A stretch of 64,000 bases of DNA from an uncultured Polaribacter sp. (lineage in GTDB: Bacteria > Bacteroidota > Bacteroidia > Flavobacteriales > Flavobacteriaceae). Shown here piece by piece: positions 17,040 to 25,549 of this stretch. The stretch is from contig NZ_CANMVP010000013.1 of assembly GCF_947501385.1 (NCBI RefSeq), forward strand, positions 1 to 64,000, written 5' to 3'. Below the pieces are notes generated by a model that saw nothing but the letters and a program-made list of their open reading frames with translations, was not told where the DNA came from and made no database searches. Numbering within the stretch: the first letter of the stretch is position 1; each line of letters starts with the position of its first letter. Position numbers and translations under genes: made by a program.

Positions 17040-17594
17040 ATGAATAAAAAAGTCTACCATATAACAACAGCAATCCACGATAGCCGAACTTCCTCTAGAA
17101 TGATAAAATATCAAGTTAGAGAAAGAAGAGAAATGGGTACAAATCCGTATCCTAATATCTTTTATTTTACAGAGGATGAAGAGTTGTTAGTTACACAAAT
17201 AATTTCGAAAATTGTAAAAGAAGATAATTTACAACTGCTTGCTTATAATATTTGTTCTGATCATATTCACTTATTGTTGTCTTGCGATATTGATGAGGTT
17301 TCTAAAATAATGCAGAAGATAAAAGGACGAACTTCATTTCTTTTAAACAAAGAAAAGGAAAATCAAAAACACAAGGGGTTTAAACCCCTTGTTGAAGATA
17401 AAAAGAAACAAAAGCAAAAACCAATTTGGCAACAAAAATATAGTGCTCCAAAAGAAATAACTTCGGTAAAACAATTAGAGAATACTATAAAATATATTCA
17501 AACAAATAGAAGTAAACATCAACTTCCCCCACATAAAGATAATTTACAAAATATTATTGACGGGATGTGTTGTTCAATAGATGGTATTTTCTGA
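17040..17594 (+). CDS. REP-associated tyrosine transposase (RAYT), IS200/Y1 family
   Basis: Single-strand DNA transposase-like protein of 184 residues. The HUH metal motif is DHIHLLLS (about residues 74-81), and the probable catalytic Tyr152 lies in TIKYIQTNRSKH. I chose the ATG at 17040; upstream TTG codons fall inside or beside the border palindrome. An exact palindrome copy at 17372-17391 lies in frame and encodes HKGFKPLV (residues 111-118), in a Lys-rich stretch between the two catalytic motifs. A further copy starts directly after the stop codon. The reading frame is open, so the protein could be active. RAYTs are known to process REP sequences; activity here is inferred. Confidence 0.9.
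   Translation: MNKKVYHITTAIHDSRTSSRMIKYQVRERREMGTNPYPNIFYFTEDEELLVTQIISKIVKEDNLQLLAYNICSDHIHLLLSCDIDEVSKIMQKIKGRTSFLLNKEKENQKHKGFKPLVEDKKKQKQKPIWQQKYSAPKEITSVKQLENTIKYIQTNRSKHQLPPHKDNLQNIIDGMCCSIDGIF
17372..17391. repeat. REP palindrome inside the RAYT reading frame
   Basis: An exact copy of the border palindrome lies inside the transposase gene without breaking the frame. It reads as Lys-Gly-Phe-Lys-Pro-Leu in a non-catalytic linker. Confidence 0.9.
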
Positions 17595-17614
17595 CAAGGG
17601 GTTTAAACCCCTTG
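17595..17614. repeat. REP palindrome, right border of the RAYT unit
   Basis: An exact copy of the palindrome begins at the base after the RAYT stop codon. With the left copy it delimits a unit of about 610 bp inserted between ilvA and gapN. Confidence 0.9.
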
Positions 17615-17741
17615 TTTTAGTTTCCAGCACACTTAAATGCGAAATCCTTTTCGTCTTTTAGAATAGAAATAAGAAGTTTTACCGTTATTTTTTATTAATT
17701 TTGATAAGCGAGAATACTATGATAATTTACTAACTTTTAAG

Positions 17742-17761
17742 CAATGGAGCATGCTCTATTG
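17742..17761. repeat. REP-like palindrome upstream of gapN
   Basis: CAATGGAGCATGCTCTATTG is a 20-bp palindrome with one mismatch. It has the same length and the same CAAnGG...TTG ends as the RAYT palindromes, and nearly the same centre as CAAGGGAGCATGCTCCCTTG at 63555. It overlaps an upstream in-frame ATG (17751) of the next gene, which argues against that start. Confidence 0.7.
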
Positions 17762-17774
17762 TAAAATTCAATTT

Positions 17775-19367
17775 ATGAAGAATACTTTTAAAGAAATTCC
17801 GAACGAATACAAGATTACTTCACTTTTAAACCAAAACACCTATTTGGTAGGGGGGGAGTTGAAAGAGTGGAAAGGTGAAAATGCGGAAGTTCATTCTACT
17901 ATTTCATCTACAGAAAAATACAAACCAACTTTATTAGGAACGGTTCCAAATTTAACAGCAGATGAAGCTTTAGAAGCTTTAAATGCTGCTTCTAAAGCCT
18001 ATAATAGAGGTCAAGGTTTATGGCCAACAATGAAAGTAGAAGGAAGAATTGCAGCTATGGAAAAGTTTGTAGTTCAAATGAAAACAAAAAGAGCAGCAAT
18101 TGTAAAATTACTGATGTGGGAAATTGGTAAATCTTTACCAGATTCAGAAAAAGAATTCGATAGAACGGTAGAATACATTTACGATACTATTGAAGATTAT
18201 AAACAAATGGACAGAGATTCTGCAAAGTTCGAAAAACATAGCGGAGTTCATGCACATATTAGAAGAGGGCCTTTAGGAGTAGTTTTATGTTTAGGACCTT
18301 ATAATTATCCATTAAATGAAACTTTTGCCTTGTTGATTCCTGCTTTAATTATGGGGAATACAGCCATTTTTAAGCCCGCAAAACATGGGGTTTTATTATT
18401 ATCACCATTATTAGAAGCATTTCAAAATAGTTTTCCTGCAGGAGTTGTAAATATCATTTATGGAAGAGGTAGAGTTTTAGCAACACCAATTATGAAAACA
18501 GGTAATGTAGATGTGTTGGCTTTAATAGGAAATAGTAAATCTGCGAATGCAATTCAGGCAAATCATCCACAGAAAAATAGACTGCGTTTGGTGTTAGGTT
18601 TAGAAGCTAAAAATCCAGCAATTGTATTGCCAGATGCAGATTTAGATTTGGCTATTAGCGAGTGTATTGCAGGTACAACTTCTTTTAACGGACAACGTTG
18701 TACTGCGTTAAAGATACTATACGTTCATGAGCATATTGTAGATGAATTTAACAAGCGTTTTGCTGCAAAAGTAGATGCACTTAAATTTGGCAATCCTTGG
18801 GAGAGTGGTGTGAAATTAACACCTTTACCAGAACCAGGGAAACCAGCATATATTCAAGAATTAATTGACGATGCTACAGAAAAGGGTGCAAAGGTAATTA
18901 ACAAAAAAGGAGGAGAAACAACTGAAAATTATATTTTTCCAGCAGTTTTATACCCTGTTTCTAAAGATTCTAGAGTTTTTGATGAAGAACAATTTGGACC
19001 AGTTACACCAGTTGTTTCTTTTAAAAATATTCAGGAACCCTTAGATGATATGGCAGCTTCTAATTACGGACAACAAGTAAGTGTTTTTGGCAGCGAAGTA
19101 AAAACCTTAGCGCCATTAATTGATACTTTGGTTAACTTGGTTTGTAGAGTAAACCTAAACAGTTCTTGCCAACGTGGGCCAGATGTGTATCCATTTACTG
19201 GAAGAAAAGATTCTGCAGTTGCAACTTTAAGCGTGCACGATGCTTTGCGTTCTTTTTCTATAAGAACTTTTGTGGCTTCTAAAGACACAGCATATAACAA
19301 TGCTATTTTGCAAGAATTATTAGACAAAAAAGTATCTAATTTTATAAGTACAGATTATATTTTATAA
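17775..19367 (+). CDS. gapN: NADP-dependent glyceraldehyde-3-phosphate dehydrogenase (aldehyde dehydrogenase family)
   Basis: Probable non-phosphorylating GAPDH that oxidises glyceraldehyde-3-phosphate to 3-phosphoglycerate with NADP. The aldehyde dehydrogenase fold is clear: [25 protein letters not shown] (cofactor site), the general-base Glu in [15 protein letters not shown] and the catalytic Cys in [11 protein letters not shown]. The sequence [20 protein letters not shown] and the C-terminal [19 protein letters not shown] segment recall GapN rather than generic aldehyde dehydrogenases. I place the start at ATG 17775 ([14 protein letters not shown], 530 residues), because the ATG at 17751 lies within a repeat palindrome. 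Single gene. Substrate is inferred from family resemblance. Confidence 0.88.
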   Translation: MKNTFKEIPNEYKITSLLNQNTYLVGGELKEWKGENAEVHSTISSTEKYKPTLLGTVPNLTADEALEALNAASKAYNRGQGLWPTMKVEGRIAAMEKFVVQMKTKRAAIVKLLMWEIGKSLPDSEKEFDRTVEYIYDTIEDYKQMDRDSAKFEKHSGVHAHIRRGPLGVVLCLGPYNYPLNETFALLIPALIMGNTAIFKPAKHGVLLLSPLLEAFQNSFPAGVVNIIYGRGRVLATPIMKTGNVDVLALIGNSKSANAIQANHPQKNRLRLVLGLEAKNPAIVLPDADLDLAISECIAGTTSFNGQRCTALKILYVHEHIVDEFNKRFAAKVDALKFGNPWESGVKLTPLPEPGKPAYIQELIDDATEKGAKVINKKGGETTENYIFPAVLYPVSKDSRVFDEEQFGPVTPVVSFKNIQEPLDDMAASNYGQQVSVFGSEVKTLAPLIDTLVNLVCRVNLNSSCQRGPDVYPFTGRKDSAVATLSVHDALRSFSIRTFVASKDTAYNNAILQELLDKKVSNFISTDYIL

Positions 19368-19608
19368 GCTTTTAATCGAATAGAATTTCTCGAGGCTCTG
19401 CCTCCTTTAGATTTCAAAATTTGATTTATTTAGACGTATTTAGATTTTTATGTAGCATCTAAATAAGTCTATTTTGTGAAGTATAATTTTTTTCACTGAA
19501 AAATACTGAACTATTCGTATTGCATATATGTGTATGTTTGATGAACCTAGTATATTTTGATTAGGGTTTTAGATTAAATACAATAGATTTTAAATTAAAT
19601 TGATAGCA

Positions 19609-20118
19609 ATGAGAATATTACATTATGCACTAGGAATCGTTTTTTCTTTTTTAATGTTGATTGGATGCGCAGGAAAAGCAGAAAAAAAGAAAGAAAATTT
19701 CACCTATAAAAAACAAACTAATACGCCACCAAAAGCGGAGGTAGATAAAAATAATGTTGTTATTACATCTAACGATGCCATGCAATTCAGCAAAAAAGAA
19801 ATCAAAGTAAATGCAGGAAAAAAAGTAAAAATTACTTTAAAACATATTGGTAAAATGGATAAAAAGGTGATGGGGCATAATTTTGTTTTACTAAAGCAAG
19901 GTGTAAATCTAACTGCCTTTGGAAATAAAGCAGTTATAGCAAGTGCAAACGAATATATTCCAGAAGGAACACAAGATGTTATTGCACACACCAAACTAAT
20001 TGGTGGTGGTGAAACTACTGTTATTGAATTTGATGCCCCTGAAGTTGGAATTTATGAATTTTTATGTAGTTTTCCAGGACATTATGCAATTATGAAAGGG
20101 AAGTTTATTGTAGAATAA
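19609..20118 (+). CDS. Azurin-type blue copper lipoprotein
   Basis: Periplasmic or membrane-anchored electron carrier of about 169 residues. The N-terminus is a lipoprotein signal with the lipobox LMLIGCAGK. A charged linker follows, then the cupredoxin domain from about residue 45. The copper ligands are visible: His in MGHNFVLLK, then Cys, His and Met in FLCSFPGHYAIMKGK near the C-terminus. ATG 19609 is preferred over the TTG nine bases upstream. It is convergent with the DUF1080 gene (4 bp apart). It may donate electrons to a terminal oxidase or peroxidase; no partner is adjacent. Confidence 0.93.
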   Translation: MRILHYALGIVFSFLMLIGCAGKAEKKKENFTYKKQTNTPPKAEVDKNNVVITSNDAMQFSKKEIKVNAGKKVKITLKHIGKMDKKVMGHNFVLLKQGVNLTAFGNKAVIASANEYIPEGTQDVIAHTKLIGGGETTVIEFDAPEVGIYEFLCSFPGHYAIMKGKFIVE

Positions 20119-20121
20119 ATA

Positions 20122-20898
20122 TTAATCTAAGTTAAGTATTTCGATATTTTTAAACTCAACAGGATGACTTTCGCTTTGCAATGAAATGAATCCACTTTTT
20201 AAAGGAAGACCTTCTTTCGATTTCCATACCTCTTGATTGTAATCTATTTTCCCTCCAATATGAGGTTTTGTATAACGTAGTACTTCTTCGCCATTTATAA
20301 AATGTTTTATAATAGAATCATTTCTAACTTCTATTTCAATATGAACCCACTGTTCGCCATGATAGGTTTTCGACGACGATTTTACAATATGCTGTGTTGT
20401 TAATGTATCATTATATTTTACATGAGTTCCTGGGGTGCATAAATTTCCGGTTGAACGTTCATCAATACCATTTCCTCCTAAAAGCTGTACTTCAATAGAT
20501 ACTGGAAAGCTTTGCGATATCCCCATATTTTTTGGATCTTCACAGTGAATCATAATGCCACTATTTCGGTTTGCCCATGTTGATCCGTCAGCAAGCTGTT
20601 TTCCAATAAATCTATAATCCATTCTAAATTTATAATTGCTAAATGGATTTTTATAAAAAACATGACCAAAAGCATTGTTAAATGTATCCTCATATTTATC
20701 ATAATTCACCTTTAGTATCCCATCTTCAACCTGAAAAGTGTTCCTATAGTTTTCACCGACTTTTTGACCTTTAATCTTAACAATCCAATCTTTTAAATCG
20801 TTTCTAGTTAATAAATTTTTCCATTGTTCTTTTTTTTTACAATTGAATAGAAAAGAAATACAAAAAACAAGCGTACATATTTTGAATACTTTTATCAT
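20122..20898 (-). CDS. DUF1080 (3-keto-disaccharide hydrolase-type) lipoprotein
   Basis: A 258-residue protein with a lipoprotein signal (FCISFLFNCKKKE, lipobox Cys about residue 20) and one DUF1080 concanavalin-like domain, shown by NLLTRNDLKDW, RNSGIMIHCEDP, the VQLLGGNG segment and EWVHIEIEVRNDSIIKHFINGE-like core with YTKPHIGGKI. Members of this domain have been named 3-keto-disaccharide hydrolases. It is the last gene of a minus-strand operon (12 bp after the small subunit, which is 4 bp after the GMC enzyme). That context fits cleavage of a 3-keto-glycoside made by the dehydrogenase. The substrate is unknown. Confidence 0.85.
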   Translation of the reverse strand: MIKVFKICTLVFCISFLFNCKKKEQWKNLLTRNDLKDWIVKIKGQKVGENYRNTFQVEDGILKVNYDKYEDTFNNAFGHVFYKNPFSNYKFRMDYRFIGKQLADGSTWANRNSGIMIHCEDPKNMGISQSFPVSIEVQLLGGNGIDERSTGNLCTPGTHVKYNDTLTTQHIVKSSSKTYHGEQWVHIEIEVRNDSIIKHFINGEEVLRYTKPHIGGKIDYNQEVWKSKEGLPLKSGFISLQSESHPVEFKNIEILNLD

Positions 20899-20910
20899 GA
20901 TTTCCTAGTT

Positions 20911-21540
20911 TTACAAAGACCAAGCTCTTCCGTTAGGGACATCATCAATAGGTATACAGCCCATATAAACCCCAGGAATTGGGTCGTAGTTTAGAATTTC
21001 TTCACCAACTTTTTCTGAAGTAAAATAACCAAATAATGTATATCTTTTTACAGCTAATAAAAACTTGTATAATAAATAATTATCCATTTGTAATGTGGGT
21101 ATTGTAGTGATAGGAAGTTTTTGTGATTTTAAAATTGCTTTCGTCTCATTTTTAGGAATTTTAAAATAAGAGGCTAATAATAATTCAAATTGTTTTGTAT
21201 TCCCTTTTGTTACTTCAGAACCAAACTTAGATTTAAATTTTTCAGCAAATACCAAAGCACCTCTCTTAAAGAAATCTTGATTCGCTTTTTTTTCTATATC
21301 ATGATACATTAAATCTAAAAATTGGGGTACATTAACATCCAATGCGCCAGGTGTGTCTGAAATAGGGATAATGATATCTGCTAAATGTGTTACGATGTAT
21401 TTTTCATCTGAAGATAAAAACAGAGGCGACCAAGTATTGGCTTCAGCAGTGCATGAAGATAGCATGCTGAAAATAGTTGGAGCAGCTAAAGTATAGCCCA
21501 ACCCGATACTTAAATTCTTTAAAGCAGTTCTTCTATTCAT
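20911..21540 (-). CDS. Gluconate 2-dehydrogenase subunit 3 family protein
   Basis: Small partner of FAD-dependent sugar dehydrogenases, 209 residues. The start MNRRTALKNLSIGLGYTLAAP looks like a Tat-type signal (NRRTALKNL), and a Cys follows in MLSSCTAEA, so membrane anchoring is possible. The family core HLADIIIPISDTPGA is present near residue 52, as is the C-terminal YMGCIPIDDVPNGRAWSL. It lies 4 bp after the GMC gene, the normal pairing for two-subunit periplasmic dehydrogenases. In this family the small subunit assists export and assembly; that role is inferred here. Confidence 0.9.
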   Translation of the reverse strand: MNRRTALKNLSIGLGYTLAAPTIFSMLSSCTAEANTWSPLFLSSDEKYIVTHLADIIIPISDTPGALDVNVPQFLDLMYHDIEKKANQDFFKRGALVFAEKFKSKFGSEVTKGNTKQFELLLASYFKIPKNETKAILKSQKLPITTIPTLQMDNYLLYKFLLAVKRYTLFGYFTSEKVGEEILNYDPIPGVYMGCIPIDDVPNGRAWSL

Positions 21541-21544
21541 AACT

Positions 21545-23257
21545 TTAAGTGTTTTTATTTTTTTTAAATTCAGTAGCAGCGTAATTCGCCGCTCTTGCCG
21601 TTATTGCCATATAAGTTAATGAAGGGTTTTGGCAAGCAGATGAGGTCATACAAGCGCCATCTGTAACGTATACGTTTGGTACGGCATGTATTTGGTTGTA
21701 TTTATTTAAAACTGAAGTTTTTGCATCATGTCCCATTCGTGCGGCACCCATTTCATGAATGGCAATCCCTGGTGTGCTCTTGCCATTAAAACCTTTCACA
21801 TTTTTAAATCCAGCTGCCTTCAGCATGGCGATTGCTTGTTGTTCCATATCAGCCTTCATTTTTATTTCATTTTCTCTAAAAGTTACATGAAAATCTACAG
21901 TTGGCAATCCCCAATCATCTAATTTATCATAATTTAATGAGATTTTATTATCATGATACGGCAAACATTCTCCAAATCCTCCCATACCTATTCGCCAATG
22001 TCCAGGCTTCATTAATTCTTCTTTTAAGTCTTCGCCAAAACTAAGTTCACCGATTCCTCGTTTCCAATTTGTTCTGCTTGCGCCACCTTGATACCCATAG
22101 CCACGTATAAAGTCTTTGTGCTCAGTTTTTTTGTCTAAATTTCTGAAACGAGGAATATAAAAGCCATTGGGGCGTCGTCCTTTGTAATAAAAATTTTCAA
22201 AACCAGTTACATCTGCAGAAGCGCCAGATTTGGAAGTGTGGTCCATAATGTTATGTCCTAATTCTCCGCTATCATTTCCTAATCCATCTGGAAATCGCTT
22301 CGATTTAGACTGCATTAAAATACTTGCGCTACCTATTGTAGAGGCGCAACTAAAAATGATTGCTGCTTTAAAAAATATTTTTTCTTTAGTTTCTGCATCA
22401 ATAACACGCACTCCAGAAGCAATTCCTTTTTTATCGTCATATACTATTTCGTAGGCAATAGAATTGTGCCGAAGATGCATATTTCCTGTACGTTCGGCTG
22501 CTGGTAAAGTTGATGAATTACTGCTAAAATATCCGCCAAATGGGCAGCCTCTAACACATCTGTTTCTAAATTGGCAATTAGAACGTCCTTCGTGCATGGC
22601 GTTTCCTGTTTTGTGAGCAGTTCTTCCAATGGTTAGTAAACGATCCTTAAAATTAGTCTTTATTTTTTCTTGTAGTTCTAATTCCACGCAATTCAATTCC
22701 ATGGGTTCAGATAGTTTTCCGTCTGGTAATTGCGGTAGCCCTAAATTTTGCCCAGAAACACCAATAAATTCCTCTACTTTATCATACCAAGGCGATATAT
22801 CTTTATATCGTATGGGCCAATCGATACCATGCCCATCTTTTTTATTAGCTTCAAAATCAATATCACTCCACCGGTAAGACTGTCTTGCCCACATGAGTGA
22901 TCGTCCGCCAACATGATAACCTCTAATCCAGTCGAAAGGTTGTATTTCGTTGTAAGGATGTTTTAAATCATTTACAAACCAATGTTTGCTATATGGGCCT
23001 AATATATACGATTTGTTTTGTTTTTTTTGATTGGCCACATCTTCTGGGTTTTTACTTCCTCGGTGTTTTAAATCCCAAGGATCTAAATGCATTGTTGGAT
23101 AATCTTCGATATGTTTTACCAAACGACCTCGATCTAGCACCAACGTTTTTAATCCGTTTTCACATAGCTCTTTAACTGCCCAACCGCCACTTATTCCTGT
23201 CCCAATAACAATAGCATCATAAGTAGTGGGGTATTCAGTTATTATGTCTTCACTCAT
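21545..23257 (-). CDS. GMC family FAD-dependent sugar/alcohol dehydrogenase
   Basis: Probable catalytic subunit of a glucoside 3-dehydrogenase-like enzyme, 570 residues. The FAD motif is DAIVIGTGISGGWAVKEL (residues 14-31). GRSLMWARQSYRW and the Cys-containing NCQFRNRCVRGCPFGGYFSS lie in the middle, and the C-terminal GMC_C domain has AIHEMGAARMG and TDGACMTSSACQNPS with the usual His/Asn region. There is no signal peptide of its own; export piggy-backed on the Tat-signal small subunit is the family norm. First gene of the minus-strand arm, divergent from the AraC regulator. Substrate cannot be read from sequence. Confidence 0.92.
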   Translation of the reverse strand: MSEDIITEYPTTYDAIVIGTGISGGWAVKELCENGLKTLVLDRGRLVKHIEDYPTMHLDPWDLKHRGSKNPEDVANQKKQNKSYILGPYSKHWFVNDLKHPYNEIQPFDWIRGYHVGGRSLMWARQSYRWSDIDFEANKKDGHGIDWPIRYKDISPWYDKVEEFIGVSGQNLGLPQLPDGKLSEPMELNCVELELQEKIKTNFKDRLLTIGRTAHKTGNAMHEGRSNCQFRNRCVRGCPFGGYFSSNSSTLPAAERTGNMHLRHNSIAYEIVYDDKKGIASGVRVIDAETKEKIFFKAAIIFSCASTIGSASILMQSKSKRFPDGLGNDSGELGHNIMDHTSKSGASADVTGFENFYYKGRRPNGFYIPRFRNLDKKTEHKDFIRGYGYQGGASRTNWKRGIGELSFGEDLKEELMKPGHWRIGMGGFGECLPYHDNKISLNYDKLDDWGLPTVDFHVTFRENEIKMKADMEQQAIAMLKAAGFKNVKGFNGKSTPGIAIHEMGAARMGHDAKTSVLNKYNQIHAVPNVYVTDGACMTSSACQNPSLTYMAITARAANYAATEFKKNKNT

Positions 23258-23415
23258 TTATTCGTTTTTTTGTTTTTCGAATTATATTCTAAATAGGATA
23301 TTGGGTTTTCTGTAAATTAATAATTAAAATGATAATCATCAAGAAATTAACAATTTAACTCTTAGTTATTCTAAAATTAACTAATTTGCATGGTATTAAT
23401 GTTCAAATTATTTCA

Positions 23416-24423
23416 GTGAAAATAAACACACAAAAAATTCAACCCTATCAAGCAGATGGTGTTGTGTATCATGCAGACACATGTTTGCCTTTGATGGATG
23501 CATATAATAGGAAGAAATTGAAATTTAAGGCACTTGCGCGACACACCTATCCTGGAGATCGGTTAGATGAAAATACTATAGGGCTAAATAGTATTGGGTA
23601 TTGGGATGCTAATGAACCACAAGATTGGGGGTTAGATTGGCATAGGAATGAAGGCATTGAATTTCATTTTTTAGAATCTGGTTCTATGCCTTATGCACAA
23701 GAGAATAAGGAAGTAGTGTTATTGCCAAATCATTTAACAATTACGCGTCCTTGGGAAGCTCATAAAGTAGGGAATCCACATATTGGGATGGGGAAGTTTT
23801 ATTGGGTGATTATAGATTTAGGAGTCAGAAGGCCACATCAAGATTGGGTTTGGCCAGATTGGATTACATTAACGCCGAAAGATTTGGTTAGACTTACAAC
23901 AATTTTAAGGCAAAATGAAAAGTCTATTTGGAAAACCGATCAGCGTGTTAGAGATTGTTTTCTTCGTATCGGTAAAGCAATAAATACAGATGAAAAAGGA
24001 AGTAATGCTTCTAGAATTCGTTTGTTAATCAATTACTTGCTGATTTTACTGCTAGATCTGATGAATACCAGAGACATTGTATTAAATGAATCACTAACAG
24101 ACAGTTCAAGAAGTGTACAATACTTTTTAAATGAATTAGAAAAAAGTCTTTCTGAAAATTGGAGCATTGAACTTATGGCAAAATCTGCAGGTGTTGGGGT
24201 AACCCGATTTACACATTATTGCAAAAGATTAACAAACTTAACTCCAATGCGTTATTTAACTTTAAAGCGTTTGGAGTTGTCAAAAAATATGCTTCGAGAA
24301 AATAAAAATTTAACCATTACAGAAATAGCATATTCATGTGGATTTGCAACAAGTCAATATTTTGCAACTGTTTTTAAAAAGCATGAAAAATGTTCGCCAA
24401 ACGAATATCGAAGAAAGTATTAG
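23416..24423 (+). CDS. AraC family transcriptional regulator
   Basis: A 336-residue regulator with an N-terminal cupin-like sensor domain (about residues 50-140, containing WHRNEGIEFHFLESG) and a C-terminal double helix-turn-helix AraC domain (from about residue 235: MAKSAGVGVTRFTHYCKRL, then ITEIAYSCGFATSQYF and FKKHEKCSPNEYRRKY). I prefer the GTG at 23416 (MKINTQKIQPYQADG). A TTG at 23386 is also in frame, but it falls inside TAATTTG, a probable -7 box. It lies between the two divergent arms of the sugar-oxidation locus and probably controls both in response to a sugar ligand. Confidence 0.9.
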   Translation: MKINTQKIQPYQADGVVYHADTCLPLMDAYNRKKLKFKALARHTYPGDRLDENTIGLNSIGYWDANEPQDWGLDWHRNEGIEFHFLESGSMPYAQENKEVVLLPNHLTITRPWEAHKVGNPHIGMGKFYWVIIDLGVRRPHQDWVWPDWITLTPKDLVRLTTILRQNEKSIWKTDQRVRDCFLRIGKAINTDEKGSNASRIRLLINYLLILLLDLMNTRDIVLNESLTDSSRSVQYFLNELEKSLSENWSIELMAKSAGVGVTRFTHYCKRLTNLTPMRYLTLKRLELSKNMLRENKNLTITEIAYSCGFATSQYFATVFKKHEKCSPNEYRRKY

Positions 24424-24575
24424 GTTGAAATTATTTCTACTGTTTAGTGGGCTATCTTTTGGTGTCTAGTTTGTGTAAATTCTTTCACTGAATAAAAATA
24501 CACATCAATTTAGATTCAATTATATAATTTCACAAGATGGTAGTTTGGTGCTTCTAATACTTAATTATAGTTTTT

Positions 24576-25532
24576 ATGAAAAGAAGACAATTTGTAAAAA
24601 AGACCGTTCAAGCAAGCGCAGCAGTATCATTGCTGGGATTTGTGGCTTGTAAAAGTGAAAATAAAAAAGAGAAATTACAGGCAAAGGAAATCGCGAATCC
24701 AAATCTCTTTTTTAAAATGTCTTTAGCGCAATGGTCACTTCATAGAACACTTTTTGATAAAAAAATAGATCCTTTGGATTTTGCTGCAAAATCTAGAAGT
24801 TTTGGATTTGAAGGGATAGAATACGTAAACGCATTTTTTAAAGATAAAGCGCAAGATCTTTCTTATCTGAAAGAGATGAAATCTAGAGCCAATTCTGAAG
24901 GACAAGAAAATGTTCTAATCATGATTGATGAAGAAGGTGAACTAGCAGATGCGAATGTAAAAAAAAGAAATAAAGCTATTGAAAATCACTATAAGTGGAT
25001 TGAAGCGGCGCATTTTTTAGGATGTCATGCCATACGAGTAAATCTTGCAGGTGGTATAGATAAAGATGATGCTACAAAAGCGAGTATCGATTCTTTAACC
25101 CAACTTTCTAATTTTGCAAAAGCATCTAAGGTTAATATTTTGGTTGAAAATCATGGTGGATTTTCTTCTAACGGTGCATGGATGCATAAGGTATTTTCAG
25201 AAGTAAGCAATAAAAATTGTGGAACACTTCCAGATTTTGGAAATTTCTGTATAAAAAAAGATAGCGATAGTAATTGTATCGACCAGTATAATAGATACAA
25301 AGGAATGAAAGAATTATTACCACACGCAAAAGCTGTAAGTGCAAAAGCTTACGACTTTGATGCGCATGGAAATGAAACTACTATCGATTTTTATAAAGTG
25401 ATGAAAATGGTAAAAGAATCTGGTTATAACGGTTTCGTTGGAGTTGAATATGAAGGTAAGACGCTGTCTGAAGAAAAAGGAATTCAATTTACCAGAGATT
25501 TACTCATACGTGTCGGAAAACAACTTTCGTAG
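24576..25532 (+). CDS. Sugar phosphate isomerase/epimerase family protein with Tat-type lipoprotein signal
   Basis: An AP-endonuclease-2/xylose isomerase-like TIM barrel of 318 residues. The N-terminus MKRRQFVKKTVQASAAVSLLGFVACKS combines a twin-arginine-like KRRQFVKK with a lipobox at GFVAC, so the protein is probably exported and lipid anchored. Metal-ligand candidates are the Glu in ILVENHGGFSS, the Asp in LPDFGNF, the Lys/Tyr-rich KAVSAKAYDFD and the C-terminal Glu in VGVEYEG. First gene of the plus-strand arm, 17 bp before the MFS gene. Its role in 3-keto-sugar or inositol-like metabolism is inferred from context. Confidence 0.87.
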   Translation: MKRRQFVKKTVQASAAVSLLGFVACKSENKKEKLQAKEIANPNLFFKMSLAQWSLHRTLFDKKIDPLDFAAKSRSFGFEGIEYVNAFFKDKAQDLSYLKEMKSRANSEGQENVLIMIDEEGELADANVKKRNKAIENHYKWIEAAHFLGCHAIRVNLAGGIDKDDATKASIDSLTQLSNFAKASKVNILVENHGGFSSNGAWMHKVFSEVSNKNCGTLPDFGNFCIKKDSDSNCIDQYNRYKGMKELLPHAKAVSAKAYDFDAHGNETTIDFYKVMKMVKESGYNGFVGVEYEGKTLSEEKGIQFTRDLLIRVGKQLS

Positions 25533-25549
25533 CAATGTAATTTACTAAT

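Noticed and set aside
17751..17774. ATG 17751 as the start of gapN
   Set aside because: It lies in a repeat palindrome and adds eight residues unlike the family; ATG 17775 fits.
23386..23415. TTG 23386 as the start of the AraC regulator
   Set aside because: The codon is part of a probable -7 box; GTG 23416 gives a sensible N-terminus, though the choice is not certain.
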